Shown in pieces: positions 34,943-45,789 of a stretch of DNA of 64,000 nt; position 1 is the stretch's first letter, and the number at the start of each line of letters is the position of its first letter. The notes below the pieces were generated by a model. That model searched no databases. It was not told the DNA's origin and saw nothing but the letters and a program-made list of their open reading frames with translations. The translations under genes were made by a program, and so were the position numbers. This stretch comes from JAOUGY01 sp963785075 (lineage in GTDB: Bacteria; Actinomycetota; Acidimicrobiia; Spongiisociales; ZC4RG35), in the NCBI GenBank assembly GCA_963785075.1, contig CAWATW010000003.1, positions 186,001 through 250,000 on the forward strand, in the 5' to 3' direction.

Positions 34943-36085
34943 GTGGAACGAAGAGAATTCTTGTCTCTGGCAGCCAAGGGGGCGGTTGCTGCAACTGCGC
35001 TCGCCGCTTGCACCCCGGCCGATGAGGAGACGGTCTCCACGGGAGATTCGGCCCTCGACGATGCGCTCACTGCGAGCGACCTGCCGGAGCTGTCGTGGGA
35101 CTTGGCCACTTCGTGGCCGACGTCACTCGACACGATCTACGGCGGGGCGGTGACGTTCGCAGAGCGGGTGACCGCCATGACCCAGGGAAGATTCACGATC
35201 ACCCCGCGTGCCGGTGGCGAGGTGGTACCGCCGTTGGAGATCCTGCAAAGCGCCCAGAGCAACGCGATCGATGCCGGCCACACCGCGTCGTACTACTACG
35301 TGGGTCTGGCTCCGCTCAATGCGTTCGGGACGGCAGTGCCGTTCGGCCTCACGGCTCGTCAGCAGAATGGTTGGCTGTACTACGGCGGCGGCCTCGAGAT
35401 GCTCCAGGAGATCTACGCCGAGCGCTTCAACACGATTCAGTTCCCGGCGGGCAACACCGGCGTTCAGATGGGGGGTTGGTTCAACAAGGAGATCAACACG
35501 GTGGCCGACCTGCAGGGTCTCACTGTGCGGATCCCCGGGTTGGGCGGTTCCGTGTTGGAGCGGCTGGGCGCCGTGGTTCAGGCGATTCCCGGGGGTGAGA
35601 TCTTCCAGGCCCTGCAGACCGGCGCGGTCGACGGCGCCGAATGGGTGGGTCCATACGACGACCTCAAGCTGGAGCTCAACACCGTGACCCAGTTCTATTA
35701 CTACCCGGGCTGGTGGGAGCCGGGCCCCACGCTCGAGGTCCAGATCCCCCTGGAGAAGTGGAATGGCCTGCCGGAGGAGTACAAGGAGGTCGTCAAGACC
35801 GCCTCGGCCCAGGCAAACGTGGACATGATGGCCTCGTACGACGCCAAGAACCCGGGAGCGTTCGCCGAGATCGTCGACAGTGAAACGGTGGAGGTCATCC
35901 CCTTCCCGGACGTGGTCCTGAATGCAGCCGAAGAAGCCGCGTTCGAGATCTACGACGAAAACGCCGCAGCCGACACCGACTTCCAGTCGATCTACGACAA
36001 CTGGAAGTCGTTCCGCACGCAAGTGAAGGCGTGGCACGCCACCGCCGAGACGGCGATGTTGACCTACGAGTCGGTCGTCGGCTGA
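34943..36085 (+). CDS. dctP: TRAP transporter substrate-binding lipoprotein (DctP-type)
   Basis: A 380-residue extracytoplasmic solute receptor starting at the GTG at 34943 after GGAGGAGGAG. The signal ERREFLSLAAKGAVAATALA ends in a lipobox (LAAC), and the RR-FL pattern suggests Tat export of a lipoprotein. The mature part (SWDLATSWPTSLDTIYGGA, PGLGGSVLERLGAVVQAIPG, GAEWVGPYDD) is DctP-like, of the kind that binds carboxylates or keto acids. Its permeases lie on the opposite strand across a hairpin. The ligand cannot be named. Confidence 0.9.
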   Translation: MERREFLSLAAKGAVAATALAACTPADEETVSTGDSALDDALTASDLPELSWDLATSWPTSLDTIYGGAVTFAERVTAMTQGRFTITPRAGGEVVPPLEILQSAQSNAIDAGHTASYYYVGLAPLNAFGTAVPFGLTARQQNGWLYYGGGLEMLQEIYAERFNTIQFPAGNTGVQMGGWFNKEINTVADLQGLTVRIPGLGGSVLERLGAVVQAIPGGEIFQALQTGAVDGAEWVGPYDDLKLELNTVTQFYYYPGWWEPGPTLEVQIPLEKWNGLPEEYKEVVKTASAQANVDMMASYDAKNPGAFAEIVDSETVEVIPFPDVVLNAAEEAAFEIYDENAAADTDFQSIYDNWKSFRTQVKAWHATAETAMLTYESVVG

Positions 36086-36112
36086 CCGAAAACGGAACCC
36101 ACAGAAGCCAAC

Positions 36113-36145
36113 CGAGGGGCCCGGTGGAATCCACCGGGCCCCTCG
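36113..36145. terminator. strong bidirectional terminator between convergent TRAP genes
   Basis: Long perfect arms: CGAGGGGCCCGGTGG and CCACCGGGCCCCTCG around an AAT loop. A 15-bp GC-rich stem followed by GTTGGT lies 28 bases after the dctP stop and 12 bases before the dctM stop, so it can serve both transcripts. Confidence 0.85.
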
Positions 36146-36156
36146 TTGGTGGGTGC

Positions 36157-37635
36157 TCATCTGGTGGCGTATGCCTGGTGCCTCGAGCGCGAGAGGAGCG
36201 CCCAGGCCAGAATCATCACGACGACGATGGCGCCGGCGATTCCGGCTCGCTGGCCGAACGTGCCCGGCACGAAGGAGTAGTCGACGGTGGTGGTGAGGTT
36301 GAAGGCTTCCAGCAGACCGATCACCGTCTCAGGTACGAACGCCACGATCGCCAGGCCCACCGACTGGAGGAACATGAACGGCAATGCACCCTTGTGGATG
36401 TCGGCAGTCTTGACCTCCGGCGGCGCCACCGATTGGAGGTAGAAGAGCGAGAAGCCGACCGGTGGGGATATGAACGCCATGTTGAGGTTTATGGCCATCA
36501 TGACTGCGAACCACACCAACACTGCGCCGCTGATGCCGAGTGCGGCCGCCGCCGGTACGAACAGCGGCATGACGATGAAGCTGATCTCCAGGAACTCCAG
36601 GTTGATCCCCAGGAGGAACACGATCACGTTGGCGGCGATGATGAATCCCCAGAATCCGCCGGGGATGGCGGTGAGCCACTCCGTGATCAGGCGCTGACCC
36701 CCGAGCCGATCGAACACCAGAGCGAAGAACGACGATGCAAAGAGGATCTGAAGAACCAGACCTGTAATGTTGGCGGTCGACCGGCTCGCGTCGCGAATCA
36801 CCTTCCATGAGAAGTTTCGATAGGCGACGGCGAGAATCACGGCGCCGATGGCTCCTACCGCTCCGGCCTCGGAGGCTGTGGTCAATCCGAAGAAGATGGA
36901 CCCGAGAACCGCGAAGATCAGCAGCAGCGGAGGAACGACTGCGGTCGCGGCCTGTCGAATCAGCTGACCCCCCGACAGTGTCCGCTCCGCTTTTGGTATG
37001 GCTGGAGCGGTTCCTGGGCGCAGATAGGCGAGGGCGACGGCGTAGAGGGCAAAGATCACGGCCAGCATGACCCCCGGGACGAGTGCACCGGCAAAGAGAT
37101 CGCCCACCGAAAGTGGGAGGAACTGGGCCAGGACGATGAGCACCAGGCTGGGCGGAATCAGCTGGGCGAGGGTCCCAGACGCAACGATCACACCCGTGGC
37201 GAGCTTGTGGTCGTAGTTGTACCGCACCATCACGGGAAGGGAGAGGAGGCCCATGACGATCACGGTGGCCGCAACCACACCCGTGGCGGCGGCCAGCAGG
37301 GTTCCCACAAAGACCACAGCAACGGCCATGCCGCCCTTGAGGGGCCCCATGAGCATCCCGATCGACGTCAGGAGGCGCTCAGCCAGTCCGGACTTCTCGA
37401 AGACCGCACCCATGAAAACGAAGAACGGTATGGCCAGGAAGGTCAGGTTCGACACGGAGTCTGCGAACCAGCGGTTGAACATGCCGTTCAGCACGTTGAA
37501 CTCCACCTCTCCCAGCAGGAGGGCGATCAGGAAGAACACCACTCCTGTGCCGGCAAATGAGAACGCGACGGGATAACCGCTCAGTATCGCGACCAGGAAG
37601 ACCGCAAACATGATGATCGCGAGCCATTCACCCAT
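36157..37635 (-). CDS. dctM: TRAP transporter large permease (DctM-type)
   Basis: A 492-residue permease with about 12 membrane segments (LAIIMFAVFLVAILSGYPVA, GAVGAIGAVILAVAYRNFSW, FFALVFDRLGG). The motifs MVRYNYDHKLATGVIVASG and LAQLIPPSLVLIVLAQF belong to the DctM family that forms the ion-coupled translocation channel. It is coupled to the small permease upstream (15-base gap) and faces the receptor gene dctP tail-to-tail. The family normally uses a Na+ gradient for substrate uptake. Confidence 0.93.
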   Translation of the reverse strand: MGEWLAIIMFAVFLVAILSGYPVAFSFAGTGVVFFLIALLLGEVEFNVLNGMFNRWFADSVSNLTFLAIPFFVFMGAVFEKSGLAERLLTSIGMLMGPLKGGMAVAVVFVGTLLAAATGVVAATVIVMGLLSLPVMVRYNYDHKLATGVIVASGTLAQLIPPSLVLIVLAQFLPLSVGDLFAGALVPGVMLAVIFALYAVALAYLRPGTAPAIPKAERTLSGGQLIRQAATAVVPPLLLIFAVLGSIFFGLTTASEAGAVGAIGAVILAVAYRNFSWKVIRDASRSTANITGLVLQILFASSFFALVFDRLGGQRLITEWLTAIPGGFWGFIIAANVIVFLLGINLEFLEISFIVMPLFVPAAAALGISGAVLVWFAVMMAINLNMAFISPPVGFSLFYLQSVAPPEVKTADIHKGALPFMFLQSVGLAIVAFVPETVIGLLEAFNLTTTVDYSFVPGTFGQRAGIAGAIVVVMILAWALLSRSRHQAYATR

Positions 37636-37650
37636 ACCGCACCGCAGCCG

Positions 37651-38211
37651 TCATTCGACCCTCACCGGAACCTCCGTGTCTTCCGGGAGCTCTTCGATGC
37701 CACGGAGCGCCGCCACCAAACGGATCATCTCTGCGACGGTTTGGAGGAACAACAGGATCAACGCCACAAGGATCATCGTCTTGATCGGATACACCGGCAG
37801 GCCGCCCGCATTGGGCGATCGCTCACCGAGCCGCCATGTGGTTTGGACCGCTGGGATCGAGATCCAGATCCCCATCAGGGTGAATGGGATCAATGAGATG
37901 GCATGGCCGACGAGGTCGATCTTGAGCTTGCGGCGGCGAGGTTGGTTGGTGAACCAGAAATCGACTCTGACATTCACACCGTGTTTCATGATGTAGCCGA
38001 AGCCGAGCAGGAAGATCATCGAGTACAGGTTCCACTGTGCCTCGACCCAGGTGTTCGATGTGAGTTGACGTCCGGTTGCGCTCCCGATGTAGCGCAACAC
38101 GGTGTTGATCAGTCCGACCACGATCGTGGCGATCACGAACCACTGCGAGATCCAACCGGCGACTTCGTTCACACGGTCGATGACCCGTTTGACCGCGAGA
38201 GCCCCACTCAT
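37651..38211 (-). CDS. dctQ: TRAP transporter small permease (DctQ-type)
   Basis: About 186 residues from the ATG at 38211, chosen because GGGAG lies ~7 bases upstream; an ATG at 38256 adds 15 residues without a good ribosome-binding site. Four hydrophobic segments are visible (WISQWFVIATIVVGLINTVL, NLYSMIFLLGFGYIMKHG, LVGHAISLIPFTLMGIW, TMILVALILLFLQTVAEMI), the usual DctQ topology. It works with DctM, which follows 15 bases on. A HAD phosphatase gene diverges from it. Confidence 0.88.
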   Translation of the reverse strand: MSGALAVKRVIDRVNEVAGWISQWFVIATIVVGLINTVLRYIGSATGRQLTSNTWVEAQWNLYSMIFLLGFGYIMKHGVNVRVDFWFTNQPRRRKLKIDLVGHAISLIPFTLMGIWISIPAVQTTWRLGERSPNAGGLPVYPIKTMILVALILLFLQTVAEMIRLVAALRGIEELPEDTEVPVRVE

Positions 38212-38354
38212 GAGAGCTCCCGGTGGCCGCACCGATGTGGGGGTGGCCTCTGCCATCCCGGTCGAGACTAAACCGGGACGGGCGCGCCGGGTGGCCAAAG
38301 CACGGGATTCCGGACATCGGTTTCGGAAGTCCGCAGCAACGTAGGCTGAACGGG

Positions 38355-38996
38355 ATGCAGCGAGTCGTTTGGGATTGGAACGGGACACTTTTCGACGATC
38401 TGGAAGTGGTCATCGAGGCCGTCAATCGCGGGATCGAGGTGCTGGGAATCGGTCCCATCGACCTCGACGACTACCGAACTCACTACACGCGTCCGGTGAA
38501 GGTCTTCTACGACCGACTCGCCGGGCGGGAGGTCTCGGAGGTCGAATGGCACGAGCTCGACCGGCGATTCCACGACGGATATCGAGATCTGATGCGGCAC
38601 GCCCGGCCGACCGCGGACGCCGTACCTGCTCTGGAGAAGGTGTCCGCGGCTGGGCTCCCGCAATCGTTGCTCTCGATGTTCCCTCACCCCGATCTCATTC
38701 CCCTGGTGTCGCATCTCGGGCTGGCTCGGTACTTCGAACGCATCGACGGCCTGCGTGGTTCTCCAGGGGACACCAAGGCTGCCTATCTCGAGGACCACTT
38801 GCGAGCGCTGATCGGTGAGGTCGATCCGGCTGAGGTGCTCGTGGTCGGTGACACTCCCGACGACGCCGTTGCGGCTGCCCACGTCGGAGCTCGTTGTGTG
38901 CTGTATCACAATGGGTCTCACCACCGCGAAGAGCTCCAGTCGGCCGGTGTTCCCATCGTGGAGTCCCTGCTCGAGGCCGTCGAGCCGTATCTCTGA
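38355..38996 (+). CDS. HAD-superfamily hydrolase (phosphoglycolate-phosphatase-like)
   Basis: A 213-residue HAD phosphatase. The N-terminal nucleophile motif is VVWDWNGTLFDD, followed by a helical cap (RTHYTRPVKVFYDRLAGREV); motif II is in SLLSMFPHPDL and motif IV in EVLVVGDTPDDAVAAAHVG. It resembles phosphoglycolate phosphatases and other small-substrate phosphatases; substrate unknown. It is divergent from the TRAP permease genes with ~140 bases between starts, and no partner gene is evident. Confidence 0.82.
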   Translation: MQRVVWDWNGTLFDDLEVVIEAVNRGIEVLGIGPIDLDDYRTHYTRPVKVFYDRLAGREVSEVEWHELDRRFHDGYRDLMRHARPTADAVPALEKVSAAGLPQSLLSMFPHPDLIPLVSHLGLARYFERIDGLRGSPGDTKAAYLEDHLRALIGEVDPAEVLVVGDTPDDAVAAAHVGARCVLYHNGSHHREELQSAGVPIVESLLEAVEPYL

Positions 38997-39076
38997 GTCC
39001 GAGCGCGATGAACCTCTGCCGTCCGGTGTTGGCCGCCCGTGGTGCCACCGTCTGTGAGACGGTGCAACCGCCCTGG

Positions 39077-39895
39077 CTATTCGATGGTGATCGACTCGAT
39101 GTAGAGCGACTCGGCCGGGTTGCTGACTTCGGTGCCTTGGGCGTTGGGACCCACCGGGATCTGTTCGATGAGGTCCAGCGTGTCATCACCTCCGACGACG
39201 GTGCCGAGTATCGAGAACTGCGGGCCGAGGTGAGAAGCGTCGCCGGTGACGATGAAGAATTGCGAGCCGGTGCTCCCAGACCCGGCATTTGCCATGGCGA
39301 CAACCCCCCGCTCGTACACGAAGCCCTCTTCCGGAACTTCGTCGGGCAGCGTATAGCCGGGACCACCTGTGCCGGTGGCCGTGGGGTCACCGCACTGGAC
39401 CATGAAACCCGGCACGACGCGATGACACGCGGTTCCGTCGAAGTAGCCCTCACGGGCGAGGAAGACGAACGAGTTGACCGTCTCGGGGTAGGTGTCGGCG
39501 TCGAGAGCGAGCTCGACCGGCCCACACGACGTCTGAATGGTGGCGGTCGATTCGCCGGACAGCTCCTGGTCGAGGGGTGCATCGAATGTCATCTCGGTGA
39601 GTGGCGCCGGCGCTTCCGCCCCGCAAGCGACCGGCTGTGCGAGGTACCCGTCGTATGACGTGGCGGCCGGCACGGTGCTGCCGGTCACCGCGCCGTCCCC
39701 GGCGATGGTGTCCGTTGGAGCCTCATCCCCCCCGCCCAAGAAGCTCGCAACCAGCCAGACGCCGAGAATCGCGATCGCGGCGACGAACAAGCCGACGACG
39801 AACCGTCGGTTGCGACGGGAACGCGCTTCCGCTCGCTGGGCGGCGAGCTTCGCCGCTCGGTTGGTCTTCTGGCGCTCTCGCTTGGGTGTGCTCAT
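39077..39895 (-). CDS. membrane-anchored peptidyl-prolyl isomerase (cyclophilin)
   Basis: A 272-residue protein with a basic N-terminus, one membrane segment (RFVVGLFVAAIAILGVWLVA), a linker, and a cyclophilin domain facing outward. The catalytic set is intact: ACHRVVPGFMVQCGDP (Arg, Phe, Gln) and VVAMANAGSGSTGSQFFIV. It is therefore probably an active extracytoplasmic foldase. A shorter paralogue at 52217-53011 has the same layout but has lost the active-site residues. The pair is separated by 12 kb. Confidence 0.92.
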   Translation of the reverse strand: MSTPKRERQKTNRAAKLAAQRAEARSRRNRRFVVGLFVAAIAILGVWLVASFLGGGDEAPTDTIAGDGAVTGSTVPAATSYDGYLAQPVACGAEAPAPLTEMTFDAPLDQELSGESTATIQTSCGPVELALDADTYPETVNSFVFLAREGYFDGTACHRVVPGFMVQCGDPTATGTGGPGYTLPDEVPEEGFVYERGVVAMANAGSGSTGSQFFIVTGDASHLGPQFSILGTVVGGDDTLDLIEQIPVGPNAQGTEVSNPAESLYIESITIE

Positions 39896-39954
39896 GACGC
39901 GCCGGATTGTACGAGGGATGCAGCTGTCCCGGGCGATGCTGCTACCAATGGTCC

Positions 39955-40422
39955 ATGCGCTATTGGCTGATGAAATCGGAGCCGGAGTCTTTCTCGATCG
40001 AAGATCTCGAACGCGTGGGTACTGAGCCCTGGGACGGCATCCGGAACTACACAGCTCGCAACATCATGCGTGACGAGATGAAGGTCGGTGACCGGGTTCT
40101 CTTCTATCACTCGAACGCGAAGCCTCCTGGCGTCGCCGGCATCGCCGAGGTCGCGTCCGAACCGTATCCCGACCCGACACAGTTCGACCCCGAGGCCAAG
40201 TACTTCGACCCCAAGTCGGATCCGAGCGATCCGAGATGGATCCTCGTCGACGTGAGCTTCGTCGAGAGGTTGCCCCGGTTCGTCGGCCTTCCTGAGCTGC
40301 GCGAACAAGGCGCTCTCGCCGACATGGTCCTGCTCAACCGCTCCCGCCTCTCCGTACAGCCGGTTACGAAGCAGCAGTTCGACCACATAGTCGGGTTGGC
40401 CAGAAGCGCCCCGCCTGCCTGA
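39955..40422 (+). CDS. EVE domain protein
   Basis: A 155-residue EVE (thymocyte nuclear protein 1-like) protein: MRYWLMKSEPESFSIEDLER, then WDGIRNYTARNIMRDEMKVG and VLFYHSNAKPPGVAGIAEV, the typical PUA-like fold. EVE domains bind modified bases in DNA or RNA, sometimes within defence or tRNA-modification systems. No restriction or methylase gene is adjacent, and the neighbours (cyclophilin and glpX) are on the opposite strand, so the role here is open. Confidence 0.88.
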   Translation: MRYWLMKSEPESFSIEDLERVGTEPWDGIRNYTARNIMRDEMKVGDRVLFYHSNAKPPGVAGIAEVASEPYPDPTQFDPEAKYFDPKSDPSDPRWILVDVSFVERLPRFVGLPELREQGALADMVLLNRSRLSVQPVTKQQFDHIVGLARSAPPA

Positions 40423-40447
40423 GAGGTATCGGGTCCCGGACTCGGGC

Positions 40448-41433
40448 TCAGCCGTAGTCGACGGACGACACCTTTCGGAGGGCGCGGAGGTTGTGATAGC
40501 CGTCCATGTATCGGATCGAACCGGTCTTCGATCTCATCATCACCGAATGGGTGACCGCTCCATCCCCGTGGAAGTCCACGCCCTGCAAGAACTCGCCATC
40601 GGTGACGCCGGTGGCGGCGAAGCTCACGTTGGTGCCGCCGACCAGATCGTGGGTCTCCATGATGTCGTCGAGATCGAACCCGTGCTCGGCCGCGTATTCG
40701 ACTTCGCTCTCGTCACGTGCCCAGAGTCGAGCCTGGATCTCACCGCGCATGCATCGCATCGCTGCTGCGGCGAGCACCCCTTCGGGCGAGCCGCCGATGC
40801 CGAGCAGCATGTCGATGCCAGACTCGGGGCGTGCGGTGGCGATGGCAGCGGAGACGTCACCATCGCGGATGAGGCGAATCCGTGCCCCCGCCGCCCGGAC
40901 CGCCTTGATGTAATGCTCGTTGCGGGGCCGGTCGAGAATGATCACTGTGAGGTCGTTGACATCCTCGCCTTTGGCCTTTGCGACCCGACGTAGGTTCCGC
41001 TCGACCGGGGCTTCGAGATCGATCATCCCGGCCGCCAACGGGCCTACGGCGATCTTGTCCATGTAGACCAATGAGCCAGGTGAGAACATGGTGCCTCGCT
41101 CGGAAACGGCCAGCACGGCCAATGCGCCGGGCATTCCGTTGGCTGTGAGAGTGGTCCCGTCGACCGGATCGACTGCAATGTCCACCTGTTGACCATGGCC
41201 GTTGCCCACCCGCTCGCCGTTGTGCAGCATCGGGGCTTCGTCCTTCTCGCCTTCGCCGATCACAACGATTCCGTCCAGGTCGAGGGTGCCAAGGTGTGCG
41301 CGCATCCCATCGACTGCGGCCTGGTCTGCCGCCTCTTTGTCACCACGGCCCTGCCACCGGGCCGCGGCCATCGCTGCAGTCTCGGTGACCCTGGCCAGGT
41401 CGAGGCCGAGGTTGCGGTCGGGAATCTCTGGCA

Positions 41434-41434
<1 letters not shown>
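40448..41434 (-). CDS. glpX: fructose-1,6-bisphosphatase class II
   Basis: A 328-residue GlpX-type phosphatase: NLGLDLARVTETAAMAAARW at the start, IGEGEKDEAPML, then DIAVDPVDGTTLTANGMPGA with the metal-binding Asp residues, and MLLGIGGSPEGVLAAAAM. It supplies fructose 6-phosphate for gluconeogenesis. The ATG at 41434 shares a base with the stop of the thiolase gene upstream (TGATG), so they are translationally coupled. A thiolase-glpX pair fits growth on fatty or organic acids (inference). Length is standard. Confidence 0.96.
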
Positions 41435-42618
<1,184 letters not shown>

Positions 42619-42717
42619 GATGTAAGCCTATCGCTTTCCCGGTGACGGACCCCCTGACAACCAGGTGAGACTGGGCTGTAGTGCCTGTACGGCCGGACAG
42701 GCGGTACGTTCATTGCC

Positions 42718-43941
42718 GTGACGCTGCTTCCAACGCCCACGACGGCAGAGGCGGTCCGCTGGGTCGAGACGCATCTTGGACACCTGGTTTCCGACGCCGT
42801 GAGGCCTTCCACGCGGTTCCGCGGCGGGCAGACCTCCGCCGATGAGGCGCTCACCGGATACGACGTGGCCGGATACGCGGCGCGACGCAACGAGGTCTGG
42901 CCGAATGACCGTCGTGGAGCTTCGCGGCTGTCACCGTACATCCGGTACAACCTGTTGACGCTCGAGCGTGTCTGGAACCACGTGGATGGGGGCCCGCCGG
43001 GTGATGTGACGAAGTTCCGTGACGAGTTGATGTGGCAGGAATACGCCCGCCACCTGTACGCACGGATCGGAATCGCCACCCGATCGTGGATCAGGTTCGC
43101 GGTCGACGTAGGCACCGTCTGGAAGCGCCCTGCATGGGACCGCGAGATGGCATGTCTCGATCTGGCGGTCACCGAGCTGCTGGCGGATGGGTGGCTCGTG
43201 AACCAAACGCGAATGTGGTTGTCCTCCCAGTGGACCCTGAGAGAGGGTCGGTATTGGCGGGCCGGTGAGGATGCGTTCTTCCGACAGCTGCTCGACGGGT
43301 CGCGAGCAGCCAACCGCGCCGGCTGGCTCTGGACCATCGGAGGCGGTACCGGGAAGCCCTATGGATTCAGTCGGTGGCAGGTCCAGAAGCGTGCGCCCGG
43401 ACTGTGTGGCACCTGTGCGCTGAACGAGGAGTGTCCCATCGCCGGAACCACACCGATCCCGGAGATCACGCACGTCCGGGAACCCGATGCCCTCCGCCAC
43501 GACCCCGATCCGCGGGTCACCACCGGACCGACATCGGTCGAGTCGAATGGTGAGCCAGAGGCAGTGTGGATGACGGCGGAGTCGATGGGTACATCAGACC
43601 CTGCCATGTCGGGGCGTCCTGATCTACCCGTCGTGTTCGTCTTCGACGAACCGCTTCTCATGTCGTTGCAGTTGTCGGGCAAACGACTCGTCTTTCTGAC
43701 CGAGACCCTCGCCGAGCTCGCCACGCATCGCTCTCTGGAGATCCATCTGGGTCGTCCAGTCGAAGTGCTCCGGCATCGCCCGGTCGCCGTGACGTTCGCC
43801 CCCGTTCCCGGGTTTCGGCGACTCACCCGTGTCATCGCACCGGCTGAAGTGCACCCCTATCCGTGGCTCCGTCGCCCCCGCGGCGGGTCGGTCGCCTCGT
43901 ACAGCCAATGGAGGAAGGCGCACAGACCCGAGACCGGTTGA
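42718..43941 (+). CDS. photolyase/cryptochrome-like FAD protein with the alpha/beta domain apparently at the C-terminus
   Basis: A 407-residue protein. Residues ~25-250 form a FAD-binding photolyase domain (SRLSPYIRYNLLTLERVW, FRDELMWQEYARHLYARIG, NQTRMWLSSQWTLREG, GSRAANRAGWLWTIGGGTGK, YGFSRWQVQKRAPGLCGTC). Cysteines in LCGTCALNEECPI could bind a metal or cluster. Residues ~300-380 (LPVVFVFDEPLLMSLQLSGK, RLVFLTETLAELATHRSLEI, HLGRPVEVL) look like the photolyase alpha/beta antenna domain, which is N-terminal in canonical enzymes. Repair activity is not established; the start codon is GTG. Confidence 0.7.
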   Translation: MTLLPTPTTAEAVRWVETHLGHLVSDAVRPSTRFRGGQTSADEALTGYDVAGYAARRNEVWPNDRRGASRLSPYIRYNLLTLERVWNHVDGGPPGDVTKFRDELMWQEYARHLYARIGIATRSWIRFAVDVGTVWKRPAWDREMACLDLAVTELLADGWLVNQTRMWLSSQWTLREGRYWRAGEDAFFRQLLDGSRAANRAGWLWTIGGGTGKPYGFSRWQVQKRAPGLCGTCALNEECPIAGTTPIPEITHVREPDALRHDPDPRVTTGPTSVESNGEPEAVWMTAESMGTSDPAMSGRPDLPVVFVFDEPLLMSLQLSGKRLVFLTETLAELATHRSLEIHLGRPVEVLRHRPVAVTFAPVPGFRRLTRVIAPAEVHPYPWLRRPRGGSVASYSQWRKAHRPETG

Positions 43942-44114
43942 TGCGTTCCTGAAGCCACAGGCAGCCGGGACCTCAGGGCACAGCGTCTGCGTCGCATCCC
44001 CATCGCAGGAAGGGATGAGGGACTGGTGTGGGCGCTGCGGTGAGTCGGTTTCCACGAAACGTCTTCGGCCAGGTTGCGGCATGCGAAGCTCTCGAGCCGT
44101 GGCAAGCTGGTGAC

Positions 44115-45737
44115 ATGTCGGAACCGTTCATTTCTGGGAAGGGGATCTCCTTTCGCTTGTTCGGGTTTCCGGTGTTGTACCGGTGGTCCGCGTTGGCACT
44201 GCCGGTCTTCTTCGGGTGGCCGCTCTTTGCGAATGCGCGAAGCGCACTGGTCGCCCTCGAAGGGCTGCTGGCTCTGGCGATTGCGATCGGCGCCGCGGTC
44301 CTGATCCACGAGTTGGGACACGCTGCCAGTGCCCGCCACTTCGGGGGAACCGCACGGATCGAACTCGTGTTCCTCGGCGGTCTCACACACCACAGCTACC
44401 CCGAGCGCCTGTCCAACGGCAAGCGGGCGTTCGTGTCACTCGCCGGGACGCTGGCCGGTGTCGGGGCCGCGCTGCCGGTGTTCTTGCTGTTCCGTTCCGC
44501 CGTGCTCGATCCGTCGAATGTCTGGGAGCAGGCCCTCTTCTTCTTCGTGCTGGCGGGCGGGGTGTGGGGGATCTTCAACCTCGTACCGCTCCCCGGACTC
44601 GACGGCAGTCATGTGCTCGATGCGGCTGTGAGGGCGGTGGCGCCTTCGAAGGCGGCGGTGATCGTTCCTGTGGTCACAGGCGTGATGGCCGTGGTGGCCA
44701 TCATCTTCATGTACCAGTGGAGTGGACCGTTTGGCGCGCTGTGGCTGTTGATCATCTTCGGACCGGAGCTGATGGCGACCTCCACCAGGATCCGGCAAGG
44801 GCGAGACGAGCCGTTGATAGAGGAGGCAATCGAGGCCGAGCAGGCATTCCGGCGAGGAGATCTCGAGCGGGCCGTGACGATGGCCGAGGCGGTGATCCAG
44901 CGTGCCGGGTCGAAGGAGCTGGTGCAGCCCATGACCGACATCCGGAGGGCGGCTCTCGCACGGCTCGGGCGGCTCGACGAGCTGCTGGTGCTCGACGAGG
45001 AGGATGGTCGTTCGATGCCCCCCTTGATGAGGGCGCGCGCCCTGGCGTCGGTTGGGCGCCTGGCCGAGGCCGAAGCCGAGGCGAGGGGAGTGTTGAGTCT
45101 CCCCGAAGCTGGTGCGTTGGTGGCGGAGTTGTTGGTGATGCAGCAGGTCGAGAGCGGAATCGATCAGGTGCTGACTCCTCAATCGATCTCCATTCTCAAC
45201 GCACGCATCGCCGATCTGGAACGGGTCGATCCCCGGATCGCGGCGCGGCTGGCCGAGATCGTGCTGGAATCGGCCGCACCGACTCCGCTCGACCGTGAGC
45301 TGGCGCGGATGACGCTGGGGGCGGCGCCGCGGGGTGACGAGCTCGAGCCCGACCAGCGTTGGCTGGTCGACGCCGAGTGGGCGGTGCGGCAAGGCGACGT
45401 GACCGGATTCGAACACTCGATGCGCTCGATTCCCGGTCCGGCCATGGCACGGCTCGCCCAGCGTCGCTTCCACGCGCTGGCGCGTCACGATCAGGCGGCG
45501 CGCCTCGGTTCTGTGATCACGCCCGACCCTTCCTCGCGCTTCCTGCTGGCCAGGTCCTTCGCCCGGCTGGGTCACACCGACGAAGCCATGACCGCGCTCG
45601 AAACGGCGGTGGCCTCCGGGTGGTCCGATGCCCCTGAAACCGTCACGAACCCCGACCTCATCGGATTACATGGTCACCCGGGATGGCGGAGGCTGCTCGA
45701 GCGAATGGCTTCGGCCACCACCGGGCCGAGCTCATGA
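44115..45737 (+). CDS. site-2-protease-like M50 metallopeptidase with a TPR-like C-terminal half
   Basis: A 540-residue protein from the ATG at 44115. The N-terminal ~220 residues are membrane-embedded and carry the zinc motif HELGH (residues 65-69) and the second-site motif NLVPLPGLDGSHVLD. These mark an intramembrane M50 protease. The C-terminal half is a soluble helical repeat region (QAFRRGDLERAVTMAEAVIQ, RALASVGRLAEAEAEARGVL, LARSFARLGHTDEAMTALE) resembling TPR units, probably for substrate or partner binding. Target unknown; no anti-sigma gene is adjacent. Confidence 0.85.
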   Translation: MSEPFISGKGISFRLFGFPVLYRWSALALPVFFGWPLFANARSALVALEGLLALAIAIGAAVLIHELGHAASARHFGGTARIELVFLGGLTHHSYPERLSNGKRAFVSLAGTLAGVGAALPVFLLFRSAVLDPSNVWEQALFFFVLAGGVWGIFNLVPLPGLDGSHVLDAAVRAVAPSKAAVIVPVVTGVMAVVAIIFMYQWSGPFGALWLLIIFGPELMATSTRIRQGRDEPLIEEAIEAEQAFRRGDLERAVTMAEAVIQRAGSKELVQPMTDIRRAALARLGRLDELLVLDEEDGRSMPPLMRARALASVGRLAEAEAEARGVLSLPEAGALVAELLVMQQVESGIDQVLTPQSISILNARIADLERVDPRIAARLAEIVLESAAPTPLDRELARMTLGAAPRGDELEPDQRWLVDAEWAVRQGDVTGFEHSMRSIPGPAMARLAQRRFHALARHDQAARLGSVITPDPSSRFLLARSFARLGHTDEAMTALETAVASGWSDAPETVTNPDLIGLHGHPGWRRLLERMASATTGPSS

Positions 45738-45789
45738 GATCGGGTCTGGCCCTACCGCCCTCGCCGACCGACAAGTATCGTCACCACGC

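Noticed and set aside
44436..45575. 379-residue minus-strand frame opposite the M50 protease
   Set aside because: An antisense shadow of GC-rich codon bias; the plus strand has the HELGH protease with a proper start.
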